Below, one piece after another: positions 38,277 to 47,789 of a DNA stretch of 64,000 bases (its first letter is position 1; each line of letters starts with the position of its first letter). The notes beneath the pieces were generated by a model. It searched no databases. It was not told the origin of the DNA and was given only the letters and a program-made list of their open reading frames with translations. The DNA comes from Jaenimonas drosophilae (Eukaryota; Euglenozoa; Kinetoplastea; Trypanosomatida; Trypanosomatidae), in contig JASAON010001641.1 of NCBI GenBank assembly GCA_030849065.1, positions 62,001-126,000 of the forward strand, in the 5' to 3' direction. The position numbers were made by a program, and so were the translations under genes.

Positions 38277-39587
38277 CTACGATAGTTGAAGTACTCCCTT
38301 CCCCCAGGCCACAATGTCCTCCGCCTCCGACACATCCCAGCCGTAGGCAAGCAGCATCGCCGAGGTTTTGTTGGCGCACTCAACGAAGTAGGGGCTCACG
38401 GCCTGTGAGGCATCCTTCGGGGCAGAGGCTGGGTACACAAGCTCCAGCTCCTCCCGAGGGCACATGGCACAGTGCAGCGTCGTCTGAGCCCCCTCCTCCC
38501 ACGACTTGAGAAAGAGCAGCGACACAATCTGGTAGATGGAGTTGAGAACGTTCCAGCGGATCAAATCACGCGAAAAGTTCGTCGCCACACAGCCTGGATG
38601 AAGCGAGCAGGCATAGACACGATGTTCCGGGTTCACCTCAGCAGCATAGCGCCGTGCCACAACATGTGCATGATAGGTGTTGAGCAGCTTACTGGTTCCG
38701 TAGCGCACAAAGGCCTTGCCAAGGCTCTGATTACGAAGCGGGCCACTGGAGCCCTCCTTCCCTTGGTTCAAATCACGCAGTGCCTGGGAGAGCTTGCCCT
38801 TTGCCACACCGTTGCAGCGTGGAAGCGGCTCCCAGAACCTCCGACGCTCAAGGACCATTTGTGGGAAGCGGTGGGCCTCGCTGGCCACGTACACCACACG
38901 CCCGCCGCGCTTCTCCAGGATGGGCAACATGAGCTCCGTGAGGAGCATTGGGCCAAGGAAGTTGACGGCTGTGTGAAATTCCAGTTGAGGGTTGAAAATG
39001 GAAAAGCGAAGTTCACGGCGCATGCCACCGGCGTTGTTCACGAGCACCTGGACATATCTGCTGCCGTACTTTTGAGTGAACCACTTCACAAACTGACGTA
39101 CACTGGCGAAGTCGTCGCACTCAATGGGGCACTGGCCATCAACCAAGACAGGCTTCGGGGTGTTTGCGTACTTGTGCGGGTTCTGCCGCTGCAAACGCTC
39201 CGCTTCGTGACGAATCTTTTCAGCGGTCTGGCTGGAGAGCACGGCAGAGCGGCAGGTGCAGACCACCACGTAGCCCTCAACGGCCAAGCCCACAGCGGTG
39301 TGGAAGCCAATGCCGCTGTTGGTTCCCGTCACCACAGCCACGGGGCGTTCGTTGGCATCCATGTTGGCGGACATGACGACTTCACACGACTTCTTGTTTG
39401 TGCTGTCGCCAGACTTCTCATTCGCTGGGCGTACGCGGCAACGTGCTCCACGAGCAACGAGACGGCTGGTGGCTGCCCACACCGGAGCCGTCACCATCCA
39501 CGCTGATCGAGGAATGAAGGGGATGGCGATGGCTGCTGCAAGGCCAAGCCACACAGCGCCACTCTCACTCTTGTAGCCAATGGCCAT
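38277..39587 (-). CDS. Membrane-anchored short-chain dehydrogenase/reductase 2
   Basis: 436 residues from the ATG at 39587. Hydrophobic N-terminal segment (about 11-26), then the cofactor loop TGTNSGIG (87-94), NNAGG, VASEAHRF in place of the usual serine strand, and YGTSK as YxxxK. The LHPGCVATNF stretch is typical of retinol dehydrogenase-like SDRs. Insertions between the second strand and the NAG motif and before the active site make it longer than the 300-residue family norm. It shares anchor-plus-SDR architecture with SDR 1 and may be an older duplicate of it, with two unrelated genes between. Confidence 0.9.
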   Translation of the reverse strand: MAIGYKSESGAVWLGLAAAIAIPFIPRSAWMVTAPVWAATSRLVARGARCRVRPANEKSGDSTNKKSCEVVMSANMDANERPVAVVTGTNSGIGFHTAVGLAVEGYVVVCTCRSAVLSSQTAEKIRHEAERLQRQNPHKYANTPKPVLVDGQCPIECDDFASVRQFVKWFTQKYGSRYVQVLVNNAGGMRRELRFSIFNPQLEFHTAVNFLGPMLLTELMLPILEKRGGRVVYVASEAHRFPQMVLERRRFWEPLPRCNGVAKGKLSQALRDLNQGKEGSSGPLRNQSLGKAFVRYGTSKLLNTYHAHVVARRYAAEVNPEHRVYACSLHPGCVATNFSRDLIRWNVLNSIYQIVSLLFLKSWEEGAQTTLHCAMCPREELELVYPASAPKDASQAVSPYFVECANKTSAMLLAYGWDVSEAEDIVAWGKGVLQLS

Positions 39588-39744
39588 GTGCGTTGAATGC
39601 ACCTTTTGTCCTTTAATGTGTAGAGAGAATTAACTCAAGCCTTCATCCAGAGAGTGGGAGAGAGTGAGGAAGTGACGTGGTTATGGCAATGATCACGGTC
39701 AGCATCGTGTAGATGGGCATCCATCAATCATGTCGTGGTGGGGT

Positions 39745-39768
39745 GGTTGAGGTTGAGGTTGAGGTTGG
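39745..39768. repeat. Short 6-bp tandem repeat (GGTTGA-type, four units)
   Basis: Three perfect GGTTGA units and a fourth GGTTGG on the + strand, in the 3' flank of the acidic-protein gene. Not the kinetoplastid telomere repeat (TTAGGG). Confidence 0.8.
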
Positions 39769-39795
39769 TCCCCAATACGCAGTCGCGTCCTGTGG

Positions 39796-40602
39796 TCAGT
39801 GACCTCGCACAGCGGTGCGGAGTACGTTGTGCAGCTGCTCATCAAATAGCTGTGTGGGCAGTGCCCCCACAAAGTGAGAGGTCCACGAAGCAACGCGTTC
39901 ATCCACTTCGGCCTTGGTGGTTTTGTGTGCGACTTCTGGTCTACGTTGAAACACAAAGGACGGCGGAGATGCATAGCCGTCATCCTCATCCACCTCCTTG
40001 GCTTCACTTGGCACCACCACAACACTCGCAGCGGGTGAGCTCGACACAGCAGGAGAAGAAGAGGGCATGAAGGTGCTGCTGGTGAAGGCGAGGGCGGTGC
40101 TGGGCGAGCTCGTGATCGCCACTGCGGGCGTGGGGGAGGAGGCGGATGAAGCGAAGGCTGAGGACGAGAAGGCCGACGGAGGTGCTGCGGCTGAGGCGAA
40201 GAAGGAGGACGTTGGCGCTGCCACCACTGAAGCAGGAGCCGAGGGCTTAACAAGAGGGACTGCCTCCTCACCGTCTTCCTGAGGTGTTGTTTCGTCCTGG
40301 TTCCCGTTGCTGAGTGATGGCGATGAGAGTACCTCGGCATCCGCCTCGTCTTCATTTTCATTGCCATCATGAAGATCATCATCATCACTCCCGTCATCCT
40401 TCAGAGTAAATTCATCATCCTCTTCATCCTCATCTTCTTCATCATCTTCATCCTCTTCCTCCTCTTGATAGTCGTCCTCCTCGCCGTCGTCAACCTCCTC
40501 GGCGCTGAGGCTGCCGCTGGAGTGCATGCTTGGATCCTCATCGCTGGGGATATCCACCAGCGGAGGTGGGCTCTCCCCATCATCATCATCCCCGTGGGGC
40601 AT
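39796..40602 (-). CDS. Acidic low-complexity protein
   Basis: 268 residues from the ATG at 40602. Residues about 1-110 are dominated by Asp/Glu runs with Ser. Residues 120-210 are Ala/Ser/Pro-rich. Only the last 60 residues look folded (KAEVDERVASWTSHFVGAL). A start 23 codons upstream would add a hydrophobic, signal-like segment, but that segment overlaps a pyrimidine-rich sequence ending in AG, so I prefer the shorter form. Acidic tails of this kind occur in histone chaperones and nucleolar proteins; no specific family is recognised. Confidence 0.65.
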   Translation of the reverse strand: MPHGDDDDGESPPPLVDIPSDEDPSMHSSGSLSAEEVDDGEEDDYQEEEEDEDDEEDEDEEDDEFTLKDDGSDDDDLHDGNENEDEADAEVLSSPSLSNGNQDETTPQEDGEEAVPLVKPSAPASVVAAPTSSFFASAAAPPSAFSSSAFASSASSPTPAVAITSSPSTALAFTSSTFMPSSSPAVSSSPAASVVVVPSEAKEVDEDDGYASPPSFVFQRRPEVAHKTTKAEVDERVASWTSHFVGALPTQLFDEQLHNVLRTAVRGH

Positions 40603-40879
40603 GCTACGGCGTGAGGAGAGGCTGGCCAAAAGCACAACAAGATAAAGTGTTGAAGAGAGAAGAGGATGCACACATAGAGAGGAGATGGCAAGGGATGGTG
40701 GTCATCTCAGATAACAATGTAGTTGGCGTCATCCGCATACAATAACAATGCCACGTCAAACCACAGACAACGACGATTTGCGTAGGGTAGTGAGGAAGCC
40801 GCGGAGGGGGTGGGGGAAGTGGGACACCAACCAGATGATGAAGCCCATCATCTGCATAGATAACGTGAGTGGCAGGCCA

Positions 40880-41500
40880 CTAGGCGAAGGAGCAGCATCC
40901 TGCATTGGTGCGTTTTGCCTGGGTGTAGAAGGTCTTGCTCGCCATGCCAAGATCCTCACTCTGAGCTACTAAATCATCAATCTTCTGGCCACGCTCCATG
41001 AGCTGGTCCACGGCGTTATACATGATGACGCGCGTGTCTTCGATATCTCGCTTCAGCCGCAGGATGCGATCCACCTCCTCCGGTTTTTGGTAGTCGGCGA
41101 GTAGCTCCTCCAGGTGCGGCCAATGCAGAAAATCGTCGCTCTTATCGCTCAGGTCCTGTTCAAACTTACCTCGGAATGTTTGTTGGAAGGAGGGAAGAAT
41201 TTCGCCCAAGAGTGTGAAGGCCACACGCGCGTTGTACTCAATGTCGCTCACCGCAATCGCCACCAGGCCATCTAAGGTGGAGTAGGCGTACACCACATTG
41301 CCGTTCTCCGTGATTTGTGTCTTGGCACCCATCGATACACGCTTCGCAACTGTTCGAGAGAGGAAGATGATGAACTCCCGCGCGGAGGTGCGTTGGAAGT
41401 AGCCGAAGCTGCTAACGTCAATGGCCTCGGAGCAAATGATGGGCTCACGCTGCATCGTCTCGGGGAACGGCTTCAGCACCAACAAGGCAAACAACTTCAT
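40880..41500 (-). CDS. YKT6: YKT6 R-SNARE (longin domain, prenylated)
   Basis: 206 residues. N-terminal longin domain about 1-130, beginning MKLFALLVLKP with FGYFQRTSAREFIIFLSRT. SNARE motif about 140-198, with the zero-layer Arg in QLMERGQKIDD. The C-terminus is GCCSFA: CSFA fits a CaaX farnesylation box, and the preceding Cys is the usual palmitoylation site. Ykt6 cycles between cytosol and membranes and acts in ER-Golgi, Golgi, vacuole and autophagosome fusion (family knowledge). No transmembrane segment is present, as expected. Confidence 0.96.
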   Translation of the reverse strand: MKLFALLVLKPFPETMQREPIICSEAIDVSSFGYFQRTSAREFIIFLSRTVAKRVSMGAKTQITENGNVVYAYSTLDGLVAIAVSDIEYNARVAFTLLGEILPSFQQTFRGKFEQDLSDKSDDFLHWPHLEELLADYQKPEEVDRILRLKRDIEDTRVIMYNAVDQLMERGQKIDDLVAQSEDLGMASKTFYTQAKRTNAGCCSFA

Positions 41501-42117
41501 GGCTGCTGGGAGTAGCCGAATGAAAAGTGAAGATGTGTGGAAAGATGCAGGAGCCCGCGCTAAGATAGGGCCTCACGTTCTTGTGTTGCACACACTACGG
41601 CGCTGATGGGATGAGCTACAGTGAGTGACGGGTATATGCGCAGACAAGAAGAACCAGAACAGAAGAGAGTGTGTGCAGTGTGGCGAGGAATCCCGAAAGA
41701 ATGTTTCCACCAGCATCATCATCGCGACCACGGGTTGCTCAAGCACAAGTGTGCAGCGACTTCAAGAAGAGATCTCCAGGTATAGGGAGCGTAAATGGAA
41801 TCCATTGGTGTGTAGGTGAAAGGAGGAGAGATCACTCCTCCTTCAGTTCCTCCTTCGTCGTTCTTGCGCGTGTGTGCGGAGGGTCGTGGTGGTCCACAGC
41901 CTCCGAAGATGGCACACGGTTCGAAGAAGATCATGCACATTGCGATATGAATGTGTGTGGGTGTGGGTGTCCAAGCACCCAGCATTGCCACGAGGAGGCA
42001 GTGCGCCGCCAAATGTTGGATATAGGTAAGCGGCTGCACGTCAACGGCGATGAGTACCGCCCTCTCCAGCCCGCTCTAAGTCATCAAGGTGCACCATCGT
42101 CATCACCACGATGGATG
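41501..42117. other. Intergenic spacer
   Basis: Contains a pyrimidine tract on the minus strand (about 41644-41668), probably the YKT6 trans-splice signal, and otherwise the 3'UTR of the next gene. The 106-codon minus-strand frame here opens with GTG and has no coding character. Confidence 0.5.
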
Positions 42118-43692
42118 CTACTCGTTGGATTCATCGCAACCGTGTGCCTGCTCAATCAACGCAGTGAGCTGGTCGAGCCGCGTCTGGCGCTGGCGTAGGT
42201 ACTGCGCCGCCTCGGCGTGCGCGTGTGCCGCTGTTTGGGCTGCGAGGGTGGTGGCCTCGGAGGGGTCAATGCAGGACATTCGATCGCGAAATTGCCGGTC
42301 CAGCCACAAGGATTGCACCTCATACTGCAGCCGATGACGATGGAGATCCTCACGTGATCGGAGGAGCTCCCACTCCTTCACTGCGGCGTCGCGCTCACGA
42401 CGTGGCAGCTGCTCCAGCTGCGATATACTCAGCAGGCTCTCCACCGGTTCAACCGAGGAGGGATCAAAGACATTCACATGACGAGCCTGGCGCAGGGAGC
42501 CGCCAGGCTCGGAGGTGCAGGTGGAGGTCGGGACCGCCCCGCTCGTGGAAACCGCCGCGTGGCGCCTGCTGCCGCTGCGTGAGCTGTTGCGTCGGGCCCC
42601 ACCATGAAACGTCCCGAAGCTGCCCAAGCTTCCCTTGCGCTGCAGTGATGGCCCACGTGCCGGGCCACTTCCTTCCTCGTTGTTGCTATCCTCGTCGTCG
42701 TTATCATCGAGTAAATCTCGTGAAGTGGCTGTCATACTCGAGGCCTCATCGCCATCACCGGGACGTCGCGACGTGGAGTTGCCCCGCATGCTGCCGCCAC
42801 TATTGAGCACACGAGCACCGTAGTGGCTGACAAGGAACTGAATCGGGTCATCTGGCTTGTTGGAGAAGAGCAGGTGAACCATGTTGGCGGCAGTGTTGAA
42901 GCCTGGTGTGGCGGGAGGCACCTCCTTCAGGAGGGAGGCCTGGGTGAGGCCCTTAGGCGGGGGAAGGGGCTCACCGTCTGCGGTCTGGGCCCACGCGTTG
43001 GCCGCCGCCGATTCATCCCAGAAGCTGCGGCTCTCCATCCTCGTCCAGAGATAGTGCTCCGGGTCGTCGGGTTTCTTGGAGAGGAGCTCCTTCGCCGCCT
43101 TGACGAGGACGCTGCGTGAGGGCTTGTTGAGCTCCGTACACACGAGGCGCTGCACAACAGTGTTTCCGGGACCCGCAAAGCTCAGCGAGGGTTCTCTGCG
43201 ATCCTTGTTGAAGACGAGGTCGTCGTTGGAGGAGATGGAGAGAGTGCTAGATTCCACGCGTGGGGTGCCCTCAACCCCAGCCGTGGTGCTGCCTGCCTGC
43301 GAGCGCGGGAGCTTCTTTCCAAGAAGATGATCAACCACGTACTGCTCCGGGTCCTTGGGTTTCTGCGCGAGCAGCGTGGCCGCCAGCTGAGCCATCATGG
43401 AGTGAAGATCTACGGAAAGCTCGCCTGGTGAGCCGGCCTGGGCCAGACTTTGCACCAAAGCTGTAGACGTGAGTCGTTGCAACGAGCAGCCCTCGGCCGG
43501 GGAGCAGAGCACCTCTTCACTCTCAATCACCATGGTTGGGCACGGATCGAGCTGTACATGAGAGCTCGCGTGCTTCCGGGTTTTGTTCGGTGTGGTGCCG
43601 TTGCTTGACTTCAGTGCAGAACGTGAGCCAGCCATCTGAAGGGGGCAGGCGGTGATCTCCGCGGCTGCGGACAACTTTGGAGTGCTCGCCAT
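42118..43692 (-). CDS. Protein with three DPY30/RIIa-like motifs and coiled coil
   Basis: 524 residues from the ATG at 43692; upstream frame is leader. Three related segments are visible: LLAQKPKDPEQYVVDHLL (about 107-124), LLSKKPDDPEHYLWTRM (about 203-219) and LFSNKPDDPIQFLVSHY (about 275-291). Each is a short helix, a K-P-x-D-P turn and a second aromatic helix, the pattern of DPY30/RIIa dimerisation-docking domains found in PKA regulatory subunits and many flagellar radial-spoke proteins. A Ser/Arg-rich linker and a C-terminal Arg/Gln/Glu-rich coiled coil (about 435-510) follow. An axonemal or kinase-anchoring scaffold is a reasonable inference. Confidence 0.78.
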   Translation of the reverse strand: MASTPKLSAAAEITACPLQMAGSRSALKSSNGTTPNKTRKHASSHVQLDPCPTMVIESEEVLCSPAEGCSLQRLTSTALVQSLAQAGSPGELSVDLHSMMAQLAATLLAQKPKDPEQYVVDHLLGKKLPRSQAGSTTAGVEGTPRVESSTLSISSNDDLVFNKDRREPSLSFAGPGNTVVQRLVCTELNKPSRSVLVKAAKELLSKKPDDPEHYLWTRMESRSFWDESAAANAWAQTADGEPLPPPKGLTQASLLKEVPPATPGFNTAANMVHLLFSNKPDDPIQFLVSHYGARVLNSGGSMRGNSTSRRPGDGDEASSMTATSRDLLDDNDDEDSNNEEGSGPARGPSLQRKGSLGSFGTFHGGARRNSSRSGSRRHAAVSTSGAVPTSTCTSEPGGSLRQARHVNVFDPSSVEPVESLLSISQLEQLPRRERDAAVKEWELLRSREDLHRHRLQYEVQSLWLDRQFRDRMSCIDPSEATTLAAQTAAHAHAEAAQYLRQRQTRLDQLTALIEQAHGCDESNE

Positions 43693-44058
43693 TGGCGGTG
43701 TCTTGAGCTTGGCAAGCACGTAGGGAGGGAGCGCAAACAATAAGAAGGCTATTTCTTGTTTTTTTTCTTCTCTTTGAGTGTATATATGTGTGTAGGCGTG
43801 AATGAGTTGCACCGATATCGGCTGAATTCTCACAAATAGAAAGGAATGTGTGTTCGTCCCCAATAAACTTGGACCACAACAGCAAAGAAGAGGAAGACGG
43901 TGTAGCAACATGTAGGGTAAGGTACGTCATGTAGTAAGTGTAGGCCATCAAGCGCAACGCGCATAGCCAGTCCAGGTCAATAAGCTTGTGGGAGCAAAGG
44001 TGGGGAAGACGCAAGCAGCGTCTGTCTGCCACGTGGCACGACTTCAAGAAGCGTTCAT
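43693..44058. other. Intergenic spacer
   Basis: No gene supported. Downstream of the zinc-protein stop and upstream of the three-motif gene on the minus strand. The nearby frame extension of the three-motif protein is leader. Confidence 0.5.
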
Positions 44059-45591
44059 TCACCGAAACAAGTCATCCACGTCTTGGGACGGACCACGAAC
44101 TGCGGCATCTCCAACGTCATTCTCGTTATTTGCAAGAGGAGGCTCATCGAACAGGGCAGCTGGAAAGCTGGTCGTGGTGCCCTGTGGCGGTATGGTGGTG
44201 GCAGGCTGTGCAGTTGTAGTGGCGGGGGTCATTTCTTGAGCAAATAAATCAACCTGAGCACGTCCAACGTGTTGGAAAAGGGAAACCATGGAGCTACGAG
44301 CAGCCTCACGACGATCCTCCTCTGCAGGAGGTGGCACCGGTGCCCACTCACCCTCTGTGGCGCGATGTTCGCCGTGTACGACGGCAGGATGTTGGACCTC
44401 AAAGAGGTTTCCCTCGCTACCTGCGGCCACAACAGGGCCGAAGAGGTCAGTTCGGGCCTTGGCGAGCGTCGCGTGCGTGGAGCGGCAGTGTGTTTGGTTG
44501 GCGTGATCGTGGTAGCGATGGAGTTCAGTCAGGAGATGCACACAATCGGCGGGGAGGAGCTCGTCGTTGATGCACACGGCATTGTCGCGGTAGTAGCGAT
44601 CCCGTGCGCAGCAAAACTGGCACACGAAGGCCACAGATTGGCGCACGAAGAAGGAACATGGGCGGCGCAGGCAGATACCACACTTGATGTTTCCTCGAAG
44701 TCCAACGATGCACGCCTCGCTCAGCACGTCTTGATGATCAGGGTCGCTGGCCCTACTGCGTGAGGCTGGCCGAATGCGATTGCCCAGTGGGTCCGACTTC
44801 GACGCCGCTGCTTTTCCTCGTGTGCGCGTCTTCACCTTCATGATGTCGTGAATCAGCGCACTCGTTTGCTGGCCCGTGACGGAGAGGGCCATCAACTCCG
44901 ACTCCTGAACCTTGCGGAGTATGGGGTTCTGACCCTTGAAGAGGATTGACTGAATCTGCTGTGTGAGGGCATCCAAACGACGCTTCGCACAGCTATGGCA
45001 GTGGTCGCAAAGGTACCCACGCACCGGGCGTTGGAAGAAGCGGGAGAACATGTCTATCTCCGAGTCATCCAACATCGTCAGGCCCCGATCGCGATGCACC
45101 GCCGTAGCCCTGCGCTTGCGTCGGGACTCCTTCTTCAGGACGGCATGACGAATCTTGTACATTAGATTGTGTACCTCTGCCGTGCTCACACTGTCGGACT
45201 GAATGAGCGCACGTTCCGGGTTGCGTGGAGATGGGCCAGCCGCGGTTGATATCGACGGTTCGCCATCCACCAGCACATCGGTGGCAGGAATCTGCCTGCC
45301 GAGCTCCTCAATGGTGCGCCGTGGAGGCAGAACAAGAAGTGAAAAGGTGTCGTACACCTCCTCATCATCTTCTCGCGAATCTCCTGATCGGCCGCAGACG
45401 CAGCAGAGGTATTGCTCCTCCAACTCATCCAAGTGGAGCTGGATGGCTCGATCTTGCATTTCACGCGCTCGGCGATCAAATCGATCACGTTGATGCTTCA
45501 CCGTTTCCGACACGTCATCGACAAACTGCTTCTTGAAGGTTACGATGGCCGAAAATGGTGACGTCATCCACTCCGGGAGACAGCTCGTCAT
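44059..45591 (-). CDS. Hypothetical zinc-binding protein with CxxC clusters
   Basis: 510 residues. Cys clusters: CCVCG near 63-67, CDHCHSC near 193-199, CGICLRRPC and CQFCCARD near 300-325, spaced like two treble-clef or FYVE/PHD-type zinc sites with long insertions. A basic KKESRRKRR segment lies near 152. The C-terminal 120 residues are Pro/Thr-rich and end DVDDLFR. The Cys pairs suggest structural zinc and perhaps lipid, ubiquitin or histone binding, but no exact family pattern is met. The first ATG is used; a second Met lies at residue 9. Confidence 0.72.
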   Translation of the reverse strand: MTSCLPEWMTSPFSAIVTFKKQFVDDVSETVKHQRDRFDRRAREMQDRAIQLHLDELEEQYLCCVCGRSGDSREDDEEVYDTFSLLVLPPRRTIEELGRQIPATDVLVDGEPSISTAAGPSPRNPERALIQSDSVSTAEVHNLMYKIRHAVLKKESRRKRRATAVHRDRGLTMLDDSEIDMFSRFFQRPVRGYLCDHCHSCAKRRLDALTQQIQSILFKGQNPILRKVQESELMALSVTGQQTSALIHDIMKVKTRTRGKAAASKSDPLGNRIRPASRSRASDPDHQDVLSEACIVGLRGNIKCGICLRRPCSFFVRQSVAFVCQFCCARDRYYRDNAVCINDELLPADCVHLLTELHRYHDHANQTHCRSTHATLAKARTDLFGPVVAAGSEGNLFEVQHPAVVHGEHRATEGEWAPVPPPAEEDRREAARSSMVSLFQHVGRAQVDLFAQEMTPATTTAQPATTIPPQGTTTSFPAALFDEPPLANNENDVGDAAVRGPSQDVDDLFR

Positions 45592-45923
45592 GATGATTGA
45601 GGTTGATGGCGATCACAACAGCAACGACAGCAATAGAAATCAGCACTACACAGCAATCCAATCCACACAGAAGAAGACGGAAAGCAGGAAAAAAAAAGAT
45701 GTCAAACCCCTTTTGTGACAAGAAAGACGACCACGCACCAACAATGTACCACACACAATCAACATGAACAACACAATGGTTTTAAGAGAAGGTACACAAG
45801 TCCTTACTCAGGAGCATAGATACGAGAACGAGCCTGACAACTTGTCCAGCGGTCCATTCAACACCGCGCAACTCATCTTCGCACCTACGTCAAGACAAGT
45901 CTGTACACACAGCACAAAGGTGC
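45592..45923. other. Intergenic spacer
   Basis: No gene seen. A purine-rich + strand stretch (about 45664-45705) gives the minus strand a pyrimidine tract suitable for trans-splicing of the zinc-protein gene. Confidence 0.5.
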
Positions 45924-47237
45924 TTAGAGGTCGTCTAGGAATTCCTTGATTGCGCTGCCCCAGGTCTTCTGCGCGCTGGACGCGGAATCACGTATGTTGC
46001 CGAGCACCTCTGACACTTGCCACAACGCGTCCGTCATGCCACCGCCGTCATCGCCGTAGTCATCATCATCATCGTGTTGTACGGGTGAGTACGGCGTGTT
46101 GCCCAACCCACCAAAATCAGGTCCCGGCCGTGGTGCTGGGGCGGCTCCACCACGCGGTGCGTTCGCAGGGCCCCCTCGTTGGCCACCTCCCATGCCTCCA
46201 TAAGAGCGAGGCCCCTCCGCTACTGTGTTGGACTGAGTTGGTGGCGCCTGTTGCTGCACCAACACCGTACGTGAGCTGAAGATGTCGCCATTCACGTTCT
46301 CCTGACGTACGTAGGCACCCGCTGGGATCGTGGCAGAACTGAATGGAGATGCAGACGAAGCGCCAACATCCGCCTCCTTCTTTTGGCGCAGCGCATCCTC
46401 CACGACGGAGTAGTAGGAGGTAGGTCCAGCGCCGGTGTTGACCGTTGATTGAGTTGCCGCACCACCCATTCCTGTTGCAAGCAAACTGTTGGTTGCAGTG
46501 GTGGTGGGTGGCGGGGCATCATAGAGCAACTCCGTAGGAACAGGCTCCGTGGATTCCTTCAGCTCCTCCTCATCCACGCGCGCCGCACCAAGGCCGAGGC
46601 CCTTCTTCTTCTTGGCAGTCGGCTTCTTCTGGCCCGCAGCACCGCTGGGTTTGGAGATGGCCACCACCGTCGGTGCTGGTGGGGTCGGTGGCGGGGGTGA
46701 GGCCGGACTCGCCGGAGAATCCGTCGTTGGGGGCACTGAGTTGGCCGGCGTTGACAGCTCCTGTTGGCTGGGCCACTGGCCGTCGGCTGCCGTGGAGGGG
46801 CTGAAGGGCCCGACGGAGACACCGTCGTTGTTGCGGATGAAGTCGTGGACGAGGGTGTCAAGGTAGCGCTTGTACTGATGTGCAATGGGTGTGTGGGTGT
46901 AGTTGGACCAGTCAGTGCATCCACGCTGTTTGAAGTACTGCCGGGCCTTGCCATTGCCGGAGAGGGCCACTCGAAGGGCCTCCTCGGGGCGGAAGCCGTC
47001 CAGCTCGGCGGAGCGCATGAAGGAGATGTGCACGCCCATGCCTCGATGTCGTCCGCAGCACTCCATGCAAAGGAAAATGCCGTAGGTGATGCTGCACCAA
47101 CTCGGATTCTTCTGTGGGCAGTCGAAGCACATCTTGTTGTCCTGCAGTTGCCGAAGCGAGGTGATGAGGGCCTTGGCATCTTGCTCATCCTTGGGCAGGC
47201 GGAGGCCCTCCGTAGACTGAGAGGTCGGCGATGCCAT
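45924..47237 (-). CDS. ArfGAP, Glo3/ArfGAP2-3 type
   Basis: 436 residues from the ATG at 47237. ArfGAP zinc finger CX2CX16CX2C at C37, C40, C57, C60, followed by [16 protein letters not shown] with the arginine finger at R65. The domain ends near residue 135. The middle is Pro/Ala/Lys-rich with [10 protein letters not shown], and the tail contains the short repeated hydrophobic patches ([25 protein letters not shown]) seen in Glo3-type proteins that bind coatomer and SNAREs. It stimulates GTP hydrolysis on Arf1 at COPI vesicles (family knowledge). Confidence 0.92.
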   Translation of the reverse strand: MASPTSQSTEGLRLPKDEQDAKALITSLRQLQDNKMCFDCPQKNPSWCSITYGIFLCMECCGRHRGMGVHISFMRSAELDGFRPEEALRVALSGNGKARQYFKQRGCTDWSNYTHTPIAHQYKRYLDTLVHDFIRNNDGVSVGPFSPSTAADGQWPSQQELSTPANSVPPTTDSPASPASPPPPTPPAPTVVAISKPSGAAGQKKPTAKKKKGLGLGAARVDEEELKESTEPVPTELLYDAPPPTTTATNSLLATGMGGAATQSTVNTGAGPTSYYSVVEDALRQKKEADVGASSASPFSSATIPAGAYVRQENVNGDIFSSRTVLVQQQAPPTQSNTVAEGPRSYGGMGGGQRGGPANAPRGGAAPAPRPGPDFGGLGNTPYSPVQHDDDDDYGDDGGGMTDALWQVSEVLGNIRDSASSAQKTWGSAIKEFLDDL

Positions 47238-47789
47238 GATGTTGGGGGAAGACGGGACTGGACGCACTAAGTCACCTGAAAATGAGCTATGGCAGTCAAG
47301 GAAAAATATACGTGTCTGCAGAATGAACGAGCGGATTGCTACGTTTCGTGCTCACGTATGGAAGGGAGGGAACAAACACTGGATTACTTGGTGGCTCCCG
47401 GCCAGATATGTATCAATGTGGTGACGAAAACAAAATATTGGGGAGAGGGAGCTCCGCTGGACTCTAGCGTCAGGAGAGGGAGAGGAGATGGCAGAAGAAC
47501 CATGAAGAAAGAGGCGCGAACAGCAAGAGGAGGAGTGATGGCCCCACATGCACCTCCAATAACATTCGTTGCAAGAGCAGCAACTCATATGCTGAGTAAC
47601 AGCCACTACCCCACCCAATCCTACAACACATGGAGCTGGAGACCCCGCATGTGCAGCATCAGAGGGAGCAACAACTGCCGCCCCGCCACGAGTGCGTCCA
47701 CTCACAAAAAGCATCGCGCACACACAAGACAGTGAGCAACTGAATAAAAGATAGGAATAATTGATTGTTTGGTTGTGGCTGCCCTTCAG
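47238..47789. other. Intergenic spacer
   Basis: No gene supported. A 120-codon minus-strand frame with an ATG at 47714 begins only 75 nt after the previous stop and is Cys/Ser-rich with no domain. Confidence 0.5.

Noticed and set aside
38472..39506. 344-codon plus-strand ORF
   Set aside because: Antisense shadow of SDR 2, caused by the codon bias of the real gene.
47352..47714. 120-codon minus-strand ORF in the ArfGAP upstream spacer
   Set aside because: Starts 75 nt after the previous stop, Cys/Ser-rich and without domain; treated as UTR.
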